64,000 nt of DNA, taken from contig DATHDG010000006.1 in NCBI GenBank assembly GCA_035319125.1, positions 1 through 64,000 on the forward strand. The letters are read 5' to 3'. Origin of the DNA: Fen-1308 sp035319125. Its GTDB lineage: Bacteria > Nitrospirota > Thermodesulfovibrionia > Thermodesulfovibrionales > Dissulfurispiraceae. Below the pieces are notes generated by a model. That model made no database searches, had not been told where the DNA came from, and saw only the letters and a program-made list of their open reading frames with translations. Positions 48,636 to 58,536 of the stretch are shown here, in pieces (the first letter of the stretch is position 1; each line of letters starts with the position of its first letter). Made by a program: the position numbers and the translations under genes.

Positions 48636-50570
48636 TTAAAAAATCTTAGGCGCCTCGCGCATCCCCGACTGTCTCATATATTCGAAATAACTTGTCAATA
48701 CTTTTTTAACATAATTTCTCGTTTCGTCGTACGGGATATCCTCTATGAATTCATCCTGTGATGAGTATTCTCCGGCTGCCACCCACCCTTTTACAGCCTC
48801 CTCACCGGCATTATATGCGGCTACTGCGAGCGGCACCGAATTGAAATGGGTAATGAGCGATTTAAGATAGTATGTGCCTATCAGGATATTTATGCGTGCA
48901 TCATAGAGATCATCCGGATGGCCCATTGAAATCTTTGCATGCCTGCCAATCTTGGTCGCAGTCTGGGGCATAAGCTGCATAAGTCCGAGCGCACCGGCAA
49001 CTGAGCGGGCATCTGTTGCGAAACGCGATTCTTCTCGCATTATAGAAAGAACGAGGAGAGGATCTATTTCGTTAGTCTTGGAAGCTTCCTCAACTATGTC
49101 AAAATACGCAGGAGGATAATACAGCTCATGGTAGTATTCGCGATAGGATAATTTGGTGATAATCGATATCGAGGTTTTAAAATCATTTATGCTTCCGAGA
49201 TGAGCGCTGAGACAGGCAAGCTCCTGTTCGGGCAGGTTCTTGTTGGTGATAGATGTAATTTCGGCACGCGCTTCGGACCTGAGTCCAAGGCTTTCCAGTG
49301 CTTCAACCCGCTTCGGCAGATGATAATTTGAACACCGAATGTTAAACGATTTTTCAAAAGGCGGAACGGATGAACCTTTCCGCGACAATGACATAAACAC
49401 GTAAAAATTGTTGTTCCTGTCATTCGGCATCAAGGTTAATACCTGAACGGGCTCGGCAGAGCCGATACGTTCAATGCAGCGGTTCTTCCAGTATAGATAA
49501 CGTGAATCACCATAGGCCTTATGCATCGATGAAAATATTTCCATTGCTTTGCTGTAGTTGCCATTACGATAGTATGCCCAGCCTTCGTACCATAAGGCAT
49601 CTTCTTTTGCAGACTGAATCCGGGATGATACGTTCCTGTATACTGAAATTGCCCCGTCAATATCTCCGCTGCGTCTTTTTTTAGATCCATAGGCAATCAG
49701 CAGCGCAGCCACCCGCTTATCATTTTGCTTCGCAAGATTTTTCAATTCAGCCTCAAAACGCTCTGTGTCTCCGGCGCGGAAAAGAGACTTGGCTTTCCAG
49801 AATCGGTCGTCACACTCAGCATAATATGTAGCGGCCTCTTTATATTTCTTTTGTCTGAATAGAGAATACGCGAGCCCTTCGGTCAGTTCCCGTTTCAAAG
49901 GTTTGACATCATGCCGCTTTAAAGCTTCCCTGAATTGCCTCTCAGCTTCATGGAAAAGCCATGCGCTGTTCAGGTTCAGGGCTTTTTTTAGTAGGTCAGC
50001 TGCAGAGATATCAGACGGCGAGAGTTCTTCTCCGGCACTTTTGGAAAACGGTGATGCCGTAATATAAATTTCCTTGAAAAGCGCTTTTGCCTTGTCTTCG
50101 CTTCCGTTTTTTTTCAGAAAAGAGGCGTATGCAAATTTAGCCTTTGAATCCGCAGGGTAATCGGACAGAAATTTCCTAAAAAGTCCCTCGATGTCTGGAT
50201 CGCCGGTCTTTTCCGCCAGTTCTATCTCACGCATGCGAACATTCTTGATAATGGGTGAATCGGGGAACGAAGCTTTAACTGTCCTTACGTCGGCCAGTGC
50301 TTTTTCGAACTCTGATTTTCCCTCAAATGCTTTAGCCCGCCAGAAGAGTATGTAGTCGTCCAGGTAAGGCATCTCTGAATGAGCTGCTGTAAGAAAGAGC
50401 AATGCCTTTTCGTAATCACCCATCTCCATGCTGTTCTTGCCTTTCAGCATGCAGGCAGGTGAACAGAGTGCGGCAGACTTTACTTCTTCGCTGGAAGCAA
50501 GTATCTGTTCGAATGTGGCTAAGGCAGTAATGAATAAAAGTGAAAGAACGATGCGATGAATTATCGTCAT
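48636..50570 (-). CDS. slt: Soluble lytic transglycosylase (Slt family)
   Basis: This 644-residue protein from the ATG at 50570 has a signal peptide (MTIIHRIVLSLLFITALA) and a long TPR-like superhelix. A C-terminal SLT domain (about 490-620) follows, with MREESRFATDARSVAGALGLMQLMPQTA, where the first Glu of REES is the catalytic acid, and VAAYNAGEEAV. Slt cleaves glycan strands to 1,6-anhydro products. The frame opens at 50630 but would overlap aroC by 53 bp; the ATG at 50570, 7 bp after the aroC stop, gives the signal peptide. It is in an operon aroC-slt-zapB-like-zapA. Confidence 0.92.
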   Translation of the reverse strand: MTIIHRIVLSLLFITALATFEQILASSEEVKSAALCSPACMLKGKNSMEMGDYEKALLFLTAAHSEMPYLDDYILFWRAKAFEGKSEFEKALADVRTVKASFPDSPIIKNVRMREIELAEKTGDPDIEGLFRKFLSDYPADSKAKFAYASFLKKNGSEDKAKALFKEIYITASPFSKSAGEELSPSDISAADLLKKALNLNSAWLFHEAERQFREALKRHDVKPLKRELTEGLAYSLFRQKKYKEAATYYAECDDRFWKAKSLFRAGDTERFEAELKNLAKQNDKRVAALLIAYGSKKRRSGDIDGAISVYRNVSSRIQSAKEDALWYEGWAYYRNGNYSKAMEIFSSMHKAYGDSRYLYWKNRCIERIGSAEPVQVLTLMPNDRNNNFYVFMSLSRKGSSVPPFEKSFNIRCSNYHLPKRVEALESLGLRSEARAEITSITNKNLPEQELACLSAHLGSINDFKTSISIITKLSYREYYHELYYPPAYFDIVEEASKTNEIDPLLVLSIMREESRFATDARSVAGALGLMQLMPQTATKIGRHAKISMGHPDDLYDARINILIGTYYLKSLITHFNSVPLAVAAYNAGEEAVKGWVAAGEYSSQDEFIEDIPYDETRNYVKKVLTSYFEYMRQSGMREAPKIF

Positions 50571-50577
50571 AAAGCGT

Positions 50578-51750
50578 TTAAAACTGCCTGATATATTCTT
50601 TATAAGCAAAGAAATTCCTCTTTGTTTCATCTATGGTGTCGCCGCCAAATTTTTCCAGCATGGCATCGGCAATGCATATAGACGCCATGGCTTCTGCAAT
50701 GACTGACGCGGCAGGCACCGCACATGTATCCGAGCGTTCATAAGCCGCCTCGATAGCTTCCTTGGTTACCAGGTCAGTGGAGCGAAGGGGCGTTCTCAGC
50801 GTCGGGATTGGCTTCATTGCCGCTCTGATAACAATCGGCATGCCGTTGGAAATACCGCCCTCAATTCCGCCGGCATTATTGGTATGCCTGCCAAAGCCAG
50901 AATCTTTGGAATATGAAATTACGTCCATTACATCTGAGCCGAATCTCTCTGCTGCACGGAATCCCAGCCCGATCTCTACGCCCTTGACAGCCTGTATGCT
51001 GGAAATTGCAGCCATAAGGCGTGAGTTGAGTCTCTTATCCCATTGTATATGGCTCCCAAGGCCGGCGGGGATTCCGTTAATTATTACCTTGAAGATTCCG
51101 CCTAGTGTGTCGCCTTTCTGCCTGGCCTCATCGATCAGGACTATCATTCGTGATGAGGTTTCATTGTCCGGACATCTGACTTCGGAAGATTCCGCCTTGC
51201 TGATGATTTCCACCGAATCTTCCTCTGAATCTACCGGCAATGCGACACTTCCAATGCGAATAACATAACTGCCAATTGTAATGCCGAACTCCGCAAGAAA
51301 TTTTCGAGCGACTGCACCTGCAGCTACTCTGGCTGCTGTTTCTCTAGCGCTTGAACGTTCCAGTATGTTCCGTACATCTTTATGGCCATACTTCACAGCT
51401 CCAGCCAGGTCTGCATGTCCCGGTCTTGGCCTGGTGACAGGAGGTATAGAACCATCACACGCAGCATCAGGCGACATGCCGTTGCACCAATTTTCCCAGT
51501 CACGGTTTTCGATCAGCAAAGATATGGGTGATCCAATGGTCTTGCCCCATCTGACGCCGGTAAGTATGATTGCCCTGTCCTGCTCAATCTTCATCCTTCC
51601 TCCGCGTCCATATCCCTGTTGCCTGCGCTTCAAATCGGCGTCTATATCAGAGGCGTTAAGCGCAAGACCTGACGGAATGCCTTCCAGCAGCGAGATCAGG
51701 CCTCTCCCATGAGATTCCCCGGCTGTCAAAAATCTGAGCTTTAAGAGCAT
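50578..51750 (-). CDS. aroC: Chorismate synthase
   Basis: This 390-residue protein is AroC: the N-terminal FLTAGESHGRGLISLLEG, RRQQGYGRGGRM, SARETAARVAAG, and SNGMPIVIRAAMKPIPTLRTPL near the C-terminus. It converts EPSP to chorismate using reduced FMN. The product feeds the TrpE reaction encoded 14 kb away. It heads a leftward run with slt and the two division genes. No Shine-Dalgarno is obvious, and its 5' end is divergent from glgB with 96 bp between starts. Confidence 0.96.
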   Translation of the reverse strand: MLLKLRFLTAGESHGRGLISLLEGIPSGLALNASDIDADLKRRQQGYGRGGRMKIEQDRAIILTGVRWGKTIGSPISLLIENRDWENWCNGMSPDAACDGSIPPVTRPRPGHADLAGAVKYGHKDVRNILERSSARETAARVAAGAVARKFLAEFGITIGSYVIRIGSVALPVDSEEDSVEIISKAESSEVRCPDNETSSRMIVLIDEARQKGDTLGGIFKVIINGIPAGLGSHIQWDKRLNSRLMAAISSIQAVKGVEIGLGFRAAERFGSDVMDVISYSKDSGFGRHTNNAGGIEGGISNGMPIVIRAAMKPIPTLRTPLRSTDLVTKEAIEAAYERSDTCAVPAASVIAEAMASICIADAMLEKFGGDTIDETKRNFFAYKEYIRQF

Positions 51751-51793
51751 TTTTTAGAATAAAACGTCTTCTGCTGCCCCGTCAATGATTTTA

Positions 51794-51821
51794 TTGTCGC
51801 AATAATGGTATCGCGTATAAT
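51794..51821 (+). promoter_or_regulatory. glgB promoter
   Basis: TTGTCG (51794-51799), a 16-bp spacer and TATAAT (51816-51821) predict transcription from about 51828. That excludes the in-frame ATG at 51805 and makes 51847 the start of glgB. Confidence 0.6.
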
Positions 51822-51846
51822 TGCCATATCGGATATACTAGAAGTC

Positions 51847-54066
51847 ATGGAAAATTCCAGGTATGTAAGGAACATCCTCAGGGCTGAATGCGGCAGACCC
51901 TTTGATTTCCTGGGACGGCATGAAGAAGATGGCAGGACAGTGGTAAGAGCTTTTCTGCCTGAGGCTGCGGAAGCCTGGGTCATCTGCCAGCGAAAGGGTC
52001 GTGTGGCAAGTCAGGATACTGAACTGGCGCTGCATGAAGAAGTGTTTTCAATGCAGAAGATACATAAAAATGGCATCTACGAAGTAGATATAGATTACCC
52101 GAAATTCAAATCATATAGGATCAGAATTCTTAGTCGAGAGGGTGCGGAGAGAGAATTTTATGATCCATATTGCTTTGACCCACTTCTGACAGATTATGAC
52201 CTGCACCTTATTGGAGAGGGTACTCATTATAAAAATTATGAAAAACTCGGCTCCCATGTAAGAACTGTTAATGGGATAAAGGGCGTGCATTTTGGTGTTT
52301 GGGCACCCAACGCCCGAAGCGTTTCGGTTGCGGGCGATTTCAACGGCTGGGATGAGCGACGTCATCCTATGAGGACGCTTGGATCATCAGGCATCTGGGA
52401 GATCTTCATTCCCGGGCTGGATGAGGGGACAGTGTATAAATATTCTGTTAGATCTAAACACAACAGATATCGTGAGTTAAAGTCCGATCCGTTCAGTTTC
52501 TTTTTCGAAGTGCGGCCCAAGAGTGCAACAATAGTCTATGATATCGAAAACAGGCATGAATGGAAAGATGGCGAATGGATGTCTGCGCGGCAGAGAAGAA
52601 ACTGGTTTCAATCTCCCATTTCAATTTATGAACTCCATCCGGGATCGTGGCAGAAGAATGAGGCTGGAGGTTTTCTGACGTATGATGAACTTCGAGAGAA
52701 GCTGATTCCATATGTCAAGGAGCTTGGCTTCACCCACATTGAATTGCTGCCTATGACCGAGCACCCGTTCGACGCCTCATGGGGGTATCAGACCCTGGGT
52801 TATTTTGCCCCAACCAGTCGGTTTGGCAGGCCGGATGCTTTCATGAAGTTCGTAGATGCATGCCATCAGGCCGGAATCGGTGTAATCATGGATTGGGTTC
52901 CGGCGCATTTCCCGAAGGATGCACACGGCCTTGGGTTCTTTGATGGGACATGCCTTTACGAACATGCGGACCCCAGGCAGGGCGAACACAAGGACTGGGG
53001 AACCCTGATATTTAATTATGCAAGAAACGAGGTGCGTAACTATCTCATATCCAATGCGCTTTTCTGGCTGGATAGATACCATGTAGATGGATTGAGAGTG
53101 GATGCTGTTGCATCGATGCTCTATCTTGATTATTCACGCGAGCCAGGGCAGTGGATCCCGAACCAATACGGTGGCAACGAAAATTTAGAAGCGATTGGCT
53201 TTCTAAAAAAATTCAATGAGGTCGTACATCTCTATCACCCTGGGGTTCTTACTATGGCAGAGGAATCCACAGCATGGACTGGGGTTTCGAAGCCAACATA
53301 TCTGGGCGGACTCGGCTTTGACATGAAATGGAATATGGGATGGATGCATGACACTCTGGAATATTTTTCGAAGGATCCTGTCCATAGAAAATTTCATCAC
53401 AACTATCTTACGTTCAGCATGTTATATGCATTCACGGAAAATTTTGTTCTACCTTTTTCGCATGATGAGGTGGTCTACGGCAAACGCTCCCTGCTCAACC
53501 GGATGCCGGGGGATATGTGGCAGAAGTTTGCAAATCTGAGAGCTCTTTATGGATATATGTTCGGCCATCCTGGCAAGAAGCTGCTTTTTATGGGTGCCGA
53601 ATTTGGGCAGTGGAATGAATGGGATTTCAATAAGGGCCTCGACTGGTATCTAATGCAGCACCAGTCACATATTGCTATGAGGAAATATTTCTCAGATCTA
53701 AACAGGATGTATATTGAGGAGCCGGCGCTTTATGAGGTGGACTATGATTGGCAAGGGTTTGAATGGGTAGATTTCAGCGACTCGGACAACAGTGTTTTCT
53801 CTTTTATCAGAAAAGCGGGAAAGGGCGGCGACTTCCTTCTGTTTGTCTTAAATTTAACTCCTGTGCCGAGATTGAGTTATCGACTTGGCGTGCCGCGCAG
53901 CGGTTTTTATCGAGAACTGATAAACAGCGATGCCGACATCTACTGGGGGAGCAATATGGGCAATTCTGGTGGAGTTACGGCTGAACGCATTGAGGCTCAC
54001 GGAAGGAAACATTCATTATCACTTGTCTTGCCTCCGTTGTCCTGCCTTGTTCTGAAACCGTCCTGA
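51847..54066 (+). CDS. glgB: 1,4-alpha-glucan branching enzyme
   Basis: This 739-residue GH13 enzyme has two CBM48-like beta domains at the N-terminus (GVHFGVWAPNARSVSVAGDFNGW), then the catalytic barrel with DWVPAHFP, GLRVDAVASMLYLDYS (nucleophile Asp), MAEESTAW (acid Glu) and SHDEVVYGK. It introduces alpha-1,6 branches into glycogen. The upstream TATAAT at 51816 shows that the first ATG of the frame (51805) would lie before transcription starts, so 51847 is chosen. No glycogen synthase or other glg gene is adjacent; an alcohol dehydrogenase follows after 13 bp. Confidence 0.95.
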   Translation: MENSRYVRNILRAECGRPFDFLGRHEEDGRTVVRAFLPEAAEAWVICQRKGRVASQDTELALHEEVFSMQKIHKNGIYEVDIDYPKFKSYRIRILSREGAEREFYDPYCFDPLLTDYDLHLIGEGTHYKNYEKLGSHVRTVNGIKGVHFGVWAPNARSVSVAGDFNGWDERRHPMRTLGSSGIWEIFIPGLDEGTVYKYSVRSKHNRYRELKSDPFSFFFEVRPKSATIVYDIENRHEWKDGEWMSARQRRNWFQSPISIYELHPGSWQKNEAGGFLTYDELREKLIPYVKELGFTHIELLPMTEHPFDASWGYQTLGYFAPTSRFGRPDAFMKFVDACHQAGIGVIMDWVPAHFPKDAHGLGFFDGTCLYEHADPRQGEHKDWGTLIFNYARNEVRNYLISNALFWLDRYHVDGLRVDAVASMLYLDYSREPGQWIPNQYGGNENLEAIGFLKKFNEVVHLYHPGVLTMAEESTAWTGVSKPTYLGGLGFDMKWNMGWMHDTLEYFSKDPVHRKFHHNYLTFSMLYAFTENFVLPFSHDEVVYGKRSLLNRMPGDMWQKFANLRALYGYMFGHPGKKLLFMGAEFGQWNEWDFNKGLDWYLMQHQSHIAMRKYFSDLNRMYIEEPALYEVDYDWQGFEWVDFSDSDNSVFSFIRKAGKGGDFLLFVLNLTPVPRLSYRLGVPRSGFYRELINSDADIYWGSNMGNSGGVTAERIEAHGRKHSLSLVLPPLSCLVLKPS

Positions 54067-54079
54067 AAAAATAAATAAC

Positions 54080-55105
54080 ATGAAAGTTGCCAAACTATAC
54101 AGTTTTAATGATATACGTATAGAGGAACAACCCATACCTGCAATAGGTCATGCGGACGCTCTGGTGCGAACAGAAGCGTGCGGTATTTGCTCCGGCGATG
54201 TTATGCCTTGGTACATCGAAAAAAAAGCGCCACTTGTTATTGGGCATGAACCAGCGGGTATTATCGAGGATATAGGTAATGATTATATCGGTCCCCTCAA
54301 GAAAGGCGACAGGGTCGCCATACACCATCACGCGCCTTGCATGCTTTGCGACTATTGCAGGCGGGGCGATCATGTGCAATGTGAGACCTGGAGAAAAACC
54401 GGGATCATTCCCGGTGGTGTTTCTGAATTTATTGCGGTACCCGAAATCAACCTGAAGAATGATACCTTGAAAGTTCCTGCCGGTATGGGACCTGAGGATG
54501 CAACTCTTGTCGAACCGGCAGCATGTGTAGTTAAATCTTTCAAGCGGTCATCCATTAAGCAGGGTGACACAGTGCTTGTGATCGGGCTTGGTGTAATGGG
54601 TCAGATGCATGTGCTCATGGCGCATAAGTTTGGAGCCTCTAGGGTAATTGGCGCCGATATGGTAGATTTTAGGCTATCAAAGGCAATAGAGTTTGGCGCC
54701 AATCATGCTATCGACGTCTCCAAGGATGATTTACTATCAGCTGTTCGGGAGTTAACGGGCGGTGTTATGGCGCAAATAGTAATTGCTGGCCCCAACAGTA
54801 TAGAGGCCATGCAGCAAGGGATAAAGGCAGTTGCACGCGGGGGAACGGTCGTTTTCTTTACCCCGGCCAAGCCTGGTGACATCCTTGCTGTTGACCCTAA
54901 TGACATTTATTTCAAAGATATCAGGATTATTACCAGTTATTCATGCGGGCCGGATGACACAAAAGAGGCTATGAGGCTGATCAGAGAAGGTGTTATAACA
55001 GCTGATAAACTGGTGACTCATCGTTTCCGCATTGACGAAACGGCCAGAGCTTACAACCTGACGGCAAATGCAAAAGAGTCTCTTAAAAGCCTGGTCGTGT
55101 TTTAG
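54080..55105 (+). CDS. Zinc-dependent MDR-family alcohol/polyol dehydrogenase
   Basis: This 341-residue MDR enzyme has the catalytic-zinc site ACGICSGD ... GHEPAG, the structural zinc C-x2-C-x2-C-x7-C in CMLCDYCRRGDHVQC, and a Rossmann motif VLVIGLGVMGQMHV. It resembles sorbitol and threonine dehydrogenases, but the substrate is not predicted. It starts 13 bp after glgB with no clear ribosome-binding site and likely shares its transcript. The 3' end overlaps the convergent cheV-like gene by 4 bp. Confidence 0.88.
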   Translation: MKVAKLYSFNDIRIEEQPIPAIGHADALVRTEACGICSGDVMPWYIEKKAPLVIGHEPAGIIEDIGNDYIGPLKKGDRVAIHHHAPCMLCDYCRRGDHVQCETWRKTGIIPGGVSEFIAVPEINLKNDTLKVPAGMGPEDATLVEPAACVVKSFKRSSIKQGDTVLVIGLGVMGQMHVLMAHKFGASRVIGADMVDFRLSKAIEFGANHAIDVSKDDLLSAVRELTGGVMAQIVIAGPNSIEAMQQGIKAVARGGTVVFFTPAKPGDILAVDPNDIYFKDIRIITSYSCGPDDTKEAMRLIREGVITADKLVTHRFRIDETARAYNLTANAKESLKSLVVF

Positions 55106-56070
55106 GAAGACAGAAAACGAGAGACCTCTTTGAAGAGCAAAGCCGGGTCGAATTTAACCAGATAGCCGTCCGCCCCTACCGACTGAGCCTTGTCCTTATT
55201 CTCAGAACCGCTTAATGACGTATTGACTATGACGGGAAGAGCCTGTAGCTTCGGGTCAGTTTTTATGATCTTTGTGAGTGTGAGCCCGTCCATCTCAGGC
55301 ATCTCTACATCAGTGATTACCAGCTGCACATAGTCTGTGATTGGCTTGTCGCCTATCCTTTCCAGAAAATCGTTCAGAATGCCCTTGGCAGCCTTGCCAT
55401 CGTTACTGTCAATAACGTGGAGCCCTATCTTTTCAAGATGTTCCTTGAGTATCCTGCGGGCAACACCTGAATCATCAGCTATGAGGACATTGCCTTTGAG
55501 CTTCTTTTTTGCAATCTGCTCCATTTCTTCCAGAACAATTTCTTTCTTGTAGGCGAGAGCACCTATTTCTGATATAACGTTCTCCAGATCCAGTATGAGC
55601 AGCAATGAGTCGGCGGAATCTTCAAGCTTGGTCACTCCCGTTATGCGCCCGCTGTGCTTTGCCTGGAGCAGGGCGGGCGGCACTTTTATCTGGTCCCATT
55701 TTATCCTTCTGATACGCTCAACTTCGTGCACTATAATGCCGACTGTAGTGCCCAGCATTTCCAGTATTACAACTTTTCGTTTTATGTCCATATCATCGAC
55801 CGGATTGAATTTAAGCCATCTGCCGAGATTTACTATAGGTATTACCTCTCCACGAACTTCAGCCAGGGCCTCAGCATAATCAGGCATATCAGGCACTTTT
55901 GTAAGCGGGGGCATCGGAATGATCTCGCGGACTTTCGCAACATTTATACCATAAGAATAAACCTCAATGTTGCCGTCAGTCATTTTGTCGTACATTTTGA
56001 ATATTACAAGCTCGAGTTCGTTAGCCCCGACCTTCAATATTTCGGGCAATGCACCTTGATTTTGGGCCAT
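55102..56070 (-). CDS. cheV: CheV-type chemotaxis coupling protein (CheW + receiver)
   Basis: This 322-residue protein has an N-terminal CheW domain (about 15-165; SYGINVAKVREIIPMPPLTKVP, RGEVIPIVNLGRWL, VGIIVHEVERIRRIKW) and a C-terminal receiver (about 195-320) with LIADDSGVARRIL, the phospho-Asp in VITDVEMPEMDGL and Lys in YLVKFDP. CheV couples chemoreceptors to CheA and adapts by receiver phosphorylation. It fits the chemoreceptor gene at 56863. No cheA is present in the window. Confidence 0.93.
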   Translation of the reverse strand: MAQNQGALPEILKVGANELELVIFKMYDKMTDGNIEVYSYGINVAKVREIIPMPPLTKVPDMPDYAEALAEVRGEVIPIVNLGRWLKFNPVDDMDIKRKVVILEMLGTTVGIIVHEVERIRRIKWDQIKVPPALLQAKHSGRITGVTKLEDSADSLLLILDLENVISEIGALAYKKEIVLEEMEQIAKKKLKGNVLIADDSGVARRILKEHLEKIGLHVIDSNDGKAAKGILNDFLERIGDKPITDYVQLVITDVEMPEMDGLTLTKIIKTDPKLQALPVIVNTSLSGSENKDKAQSVGADGYLVKFDPALLFKEVSRFLSS

Positions 56071-56175
56071 ATTCCCCCCCTTAAGAAAATACTGATACTA
56101 CTATTAATAGAGTAGCATATTCTCGGTAAATTAAGAACTGGTAAAATTTCTTGTGTGGTGACGTTAGGATTTGCA

Positions 56176-56181
56176 TATAAT
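56176..56181 (+). promoter_or_regulatory. -10 box 5 nt before the ATG (leaderless candidate)
   Basis: A perfect TATAAT ends 5 nt before the only possible ATG (56187) of the cupin gene, and no Shine-Dalgarno is present. Confidence 0.45.
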
Positions 56182-56186
56182 AAAAC

Positions 56187-56672
56187 ATGCCGAAGAAACA
56201 AAAGAAAGACAAAAGCGAGGGTTCTGCCTGCGATTGGCATCTGCCCATTGCCGGCAAGAAAGCAACATCCAACTATGACAGGATATGGCGTCACAGGGGT
56301 GGGTGCAGGTGGACCGGCGTAATCGCGGAACGGTACAAGCAGAAAGATGGCGGATGGTCGGATATTACCCGCAATATCCTGATAGGCAAAAGCGGAGAAA
56401 GCACTAAATTCCATCTGAGGTATTTTGAGCTGGCCAGTGGAGGTTATAGCAGTCTGGAAAGTCACAGGCATGAACATGTTGTTATCTGCATCAGAGGCAA
56501 GGGCAAAGTTAGGCTGGGAAGCAAGTCTCGACTCATCAAATACCTTGATACGGTCTATGTCGCGCCCAATACAGTACACCAGCTGTATAATCCGTATAAC
56601 GAGCCGTTCGGATTCTTTTGCATCGTTAATGCCAGAAGAGACAAACCGAGATTGATAAAAGCTAAAAATTGA
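56187..56672 (+). CDS. Cupin-domain protein
   Basis: This 161-residue protein has a basic N-terminus (MPKKQKKDKSEG) and a single cupin barrel in the C-terminal 100 residues. The barrel carries ESHRHEHVVICIRGKGKVRLG (first metal motif with three His/Glu ligands) and VAPNTVHQLYNPYNEPFGFFCIV (second motif with the His). Small cupins bind metals and may be enzymes or sensors; no function is predicted. The TATAAT five bases before the ATG suggests a leaderless transcript. Its neighbours are the chemotaxis genes on the other strand, with no operon. Confidence 0.85.
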   Translation: MPKKQKKDKSEGSACDWHLPIAGKKATSNYDRIWRHRGGCRWTGVIAERYKQKDGGWSDITRNILIGKSGESTKFHLRYFELASGGYSSLESHRHEHVVICIRGKGKVRLGSKSRLIKYLDTVYVAPNTVHQLYNPYNEPFGFFCIVNARRDKPRLIKAKN

Positions 56673-56862
56673 TCTTTCCCTTGCTCCCGGCGGCGCAAAT
56701 TCCTGTGCGCTACATGTTCCTTTTAAAAATCGACGCGCAACCTGGTTGTTGCATGGAATATTTAGCTCAGAAAGTGCCGACCCTATATTTCTGCTTCTGG
56801 TCGACATCTAACCCCCGATCACTATCACGCTAAAATGCACAAGCCACAGTGGCCGCCCAAAA

Positions 56863-58536
56863 CTAGTTATAGCTGCCATTGCCGTTGACTTTAAACTTGC
56901 TTGTTACATTTTGAAGATCTGCTGATAGTCTGGCAAGGTTCATAGACGCAGTTTCAATTTCATGAGTACTGGTACTCGTTTCTTTTGAAACCGAAGCGAC
57001 AACCTCGATATCTGCCGATATGTGTTCAGCAACTGTTGACATTTCTTCAGTGGCAGACGCAATCTGCTGCACCATGGATTGAAGCTGCTGCATGCTGTCC
57101 AAAATCGCACGTAGCGCTGCTCCAGCCTCAGATGAAAGTGAAACCCCATTTTGAACGCTAACCTGACTCTCGGCCATTGCAGTAACTGCTTTAGCTGTTT
57201 CATCTCGAATAGCGCCTATCATCGAAGCGACCTCAGACGTTGCCTTGGAAGTTTTCTCTGCGAGTTTTCTTACTTCATCAGCTACAACAGCAAATCCCCT
57301 TCCTTGTTCGCCTGCGCGGGCTGCTTCAATTGCCGCATTGAGTGCCAAGAGATTTGTTTGATCGGCAATATCTTCAATTACGCCAACTATTGTAACGATT
57401 TGCTGTGAACGTTCGCCCAGAGCAGCTATAATTCCGGAAGTTTGGACGACATTCGAGGAAATGCGCTTCACTTCTTCAATGGACTTTCCTACAACATCTT
57501 CTCCGTCTTTGACGGTTCGTAAAGTACTGTCCGCCGATGTTGCTATGCCGGAGGCATTCTTTGCAACATCTATTACAGTCTGAGACATTTGGGCAGTAGC
57601 AGTCGCCACTCGCTCTGACCTGCTGGCCTGCTCATCTATTCTTTGACCTATTTCTTTTACAGTAGCAGACAGTTCCTCTGAAGCCGAGGCGACCTGGGAC
57701 GAACTGCTGGAAACGCTTGACATGGCCGTATTTAAGATGTTTCCTAAATCGTTCTTTGTTTTGTTCAGGGCGACAGCCATTTTTCCGACTTCATCGTTAA
57801 ATCTTACCTTTAAATCTGGAATTGTGAAGTCACCCTGCGCCATCTTATTAGCGAATGCAACTCCCAATTTAAGGGGTTTGGTTAAAATGCTTGAGAGAAA
57901 AACGGAGGCCAGCATAATGGCAATACTTATTATCGCTGAACCCACTAGGATCTTGTTTCTTATTTTGGCAATTTCTGTCATAACATCGTCGACATAAAGG
58001 CCGCTTCCCAAAATCCATCCCCAAGGAGCATAGAGTTTGACGTAACTTACTTTAGGTACCGGTTTTTCTTGTCCCGGCTTTGGCCACATATAATCGACAT
58101 ATCCGGCACCCTTGTCCTTGCATTCCTTAACCATTTCAATAAACAGCTTTTTGCCGTTTGGATCCTTAACATCACTCAAATCTTTGCCGTTCAACTCGGA
58201 TTTTATTGGATGCATAATCATTGTCGGATGCATATCGTTAATCCAGAAGTATTCAATGTTGTCATATCTGAGATCTTTGATGCGCGAAATAGCTCTGCTC
58301 TGCGCATCTTGGAGAGTCAATTCACCTTTTTGAACCCTGCGGTCATAATCGGCTACTAATGAAAACGCAACATCTACAGTGTTTCTGGTTGTCTCTCTTT
58401 TCTGTTCTATCAGGCGAGACTGCATAAGCGGAAGGTAAAATGAGAAGAGGCCTATGAGCATCATGATAATGCCAAAAACAGAAAGTCCTATGATCTTTAT
58501 CGATATTTTGATGTCCATTAATCTTGTTAGCCTCAT
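56863..58536 (-). CDS. Methyl-accepting chemotaxis protein with single-Cache sensor
   Basis: This 557-residue chemoreceptor has a first membrane helix (about 13-34), a periplasmic sCache_2-type domain (about 38-185; YDNIEYFWINDMHPTMIMHP, GWILGSGLYVDDV) and a second helix (about 192-215). HAMP (about 215-270) and a long signalling coiled coil follow, with the hairpin tip DIADQTNLLALNAAIEAARAGEQGRGFAVVADEVR. No C-terminal CheR-binding pentapeptide is seen. Single-Cache domains of this type often bind small organic acids, but the ligand here is unknown. A strong GGGGG site precedes the ATG. Confidence 0.94.
   Translation of the reverse strand: MRLTRLMDIKISIKIIGLSVFGIIMMLIGLFSFYLPLMQSRLIEQKRETTRNTVDVAFSLVADYDRRVQKGELTLQDAQSRAISRIKDLRYDNIEYFWINDMHPTMIMHPIKSELNGKDLSDVKDPNGKKLFIEMVKECKDKGAGYVDYMWPKPGQEKPVPKVSYVKLYAPWGWILGSGLYVDDVMTEIAKIRNKILVGSAIISIAIMLASVFLSSILTKPLKLGVAFANKMAQGDFTIPDLKVRFNDEVGKMAVALNKTKNDLGNILNTAMSSVSSSSSQVASASEELSATVKEIGQRIDEQASRSERVATATAQMSQTVIDVAKNASGIATSADSTLRTVKDGEDVVGKSIEEVKRISSNVVQTSGIIAALGERSQQIVTIVGVIEDIADQTNLLALNAAIEAARAGEQGRGFAVVADEVRKLAEKTSKATSEVASMIGAIRDETAKAVTAMAESQVSVQNGVSLSSEAGAALRAILDSMQQLQSMVQQIASATEEMSTVAEHISADIEVVASVSKETSTSTHEIETASMNLARLSADLQNVTSKFKVNGNGSYN

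Noticed and set aside
56034..56807. 257-codon open frame on the minus strand
   Set aside because: It lies opposite the cupin gene, covers its coding sequence fully, and has no ribosome-binding site or recognisable domain; the cupin has clear metal motifs.
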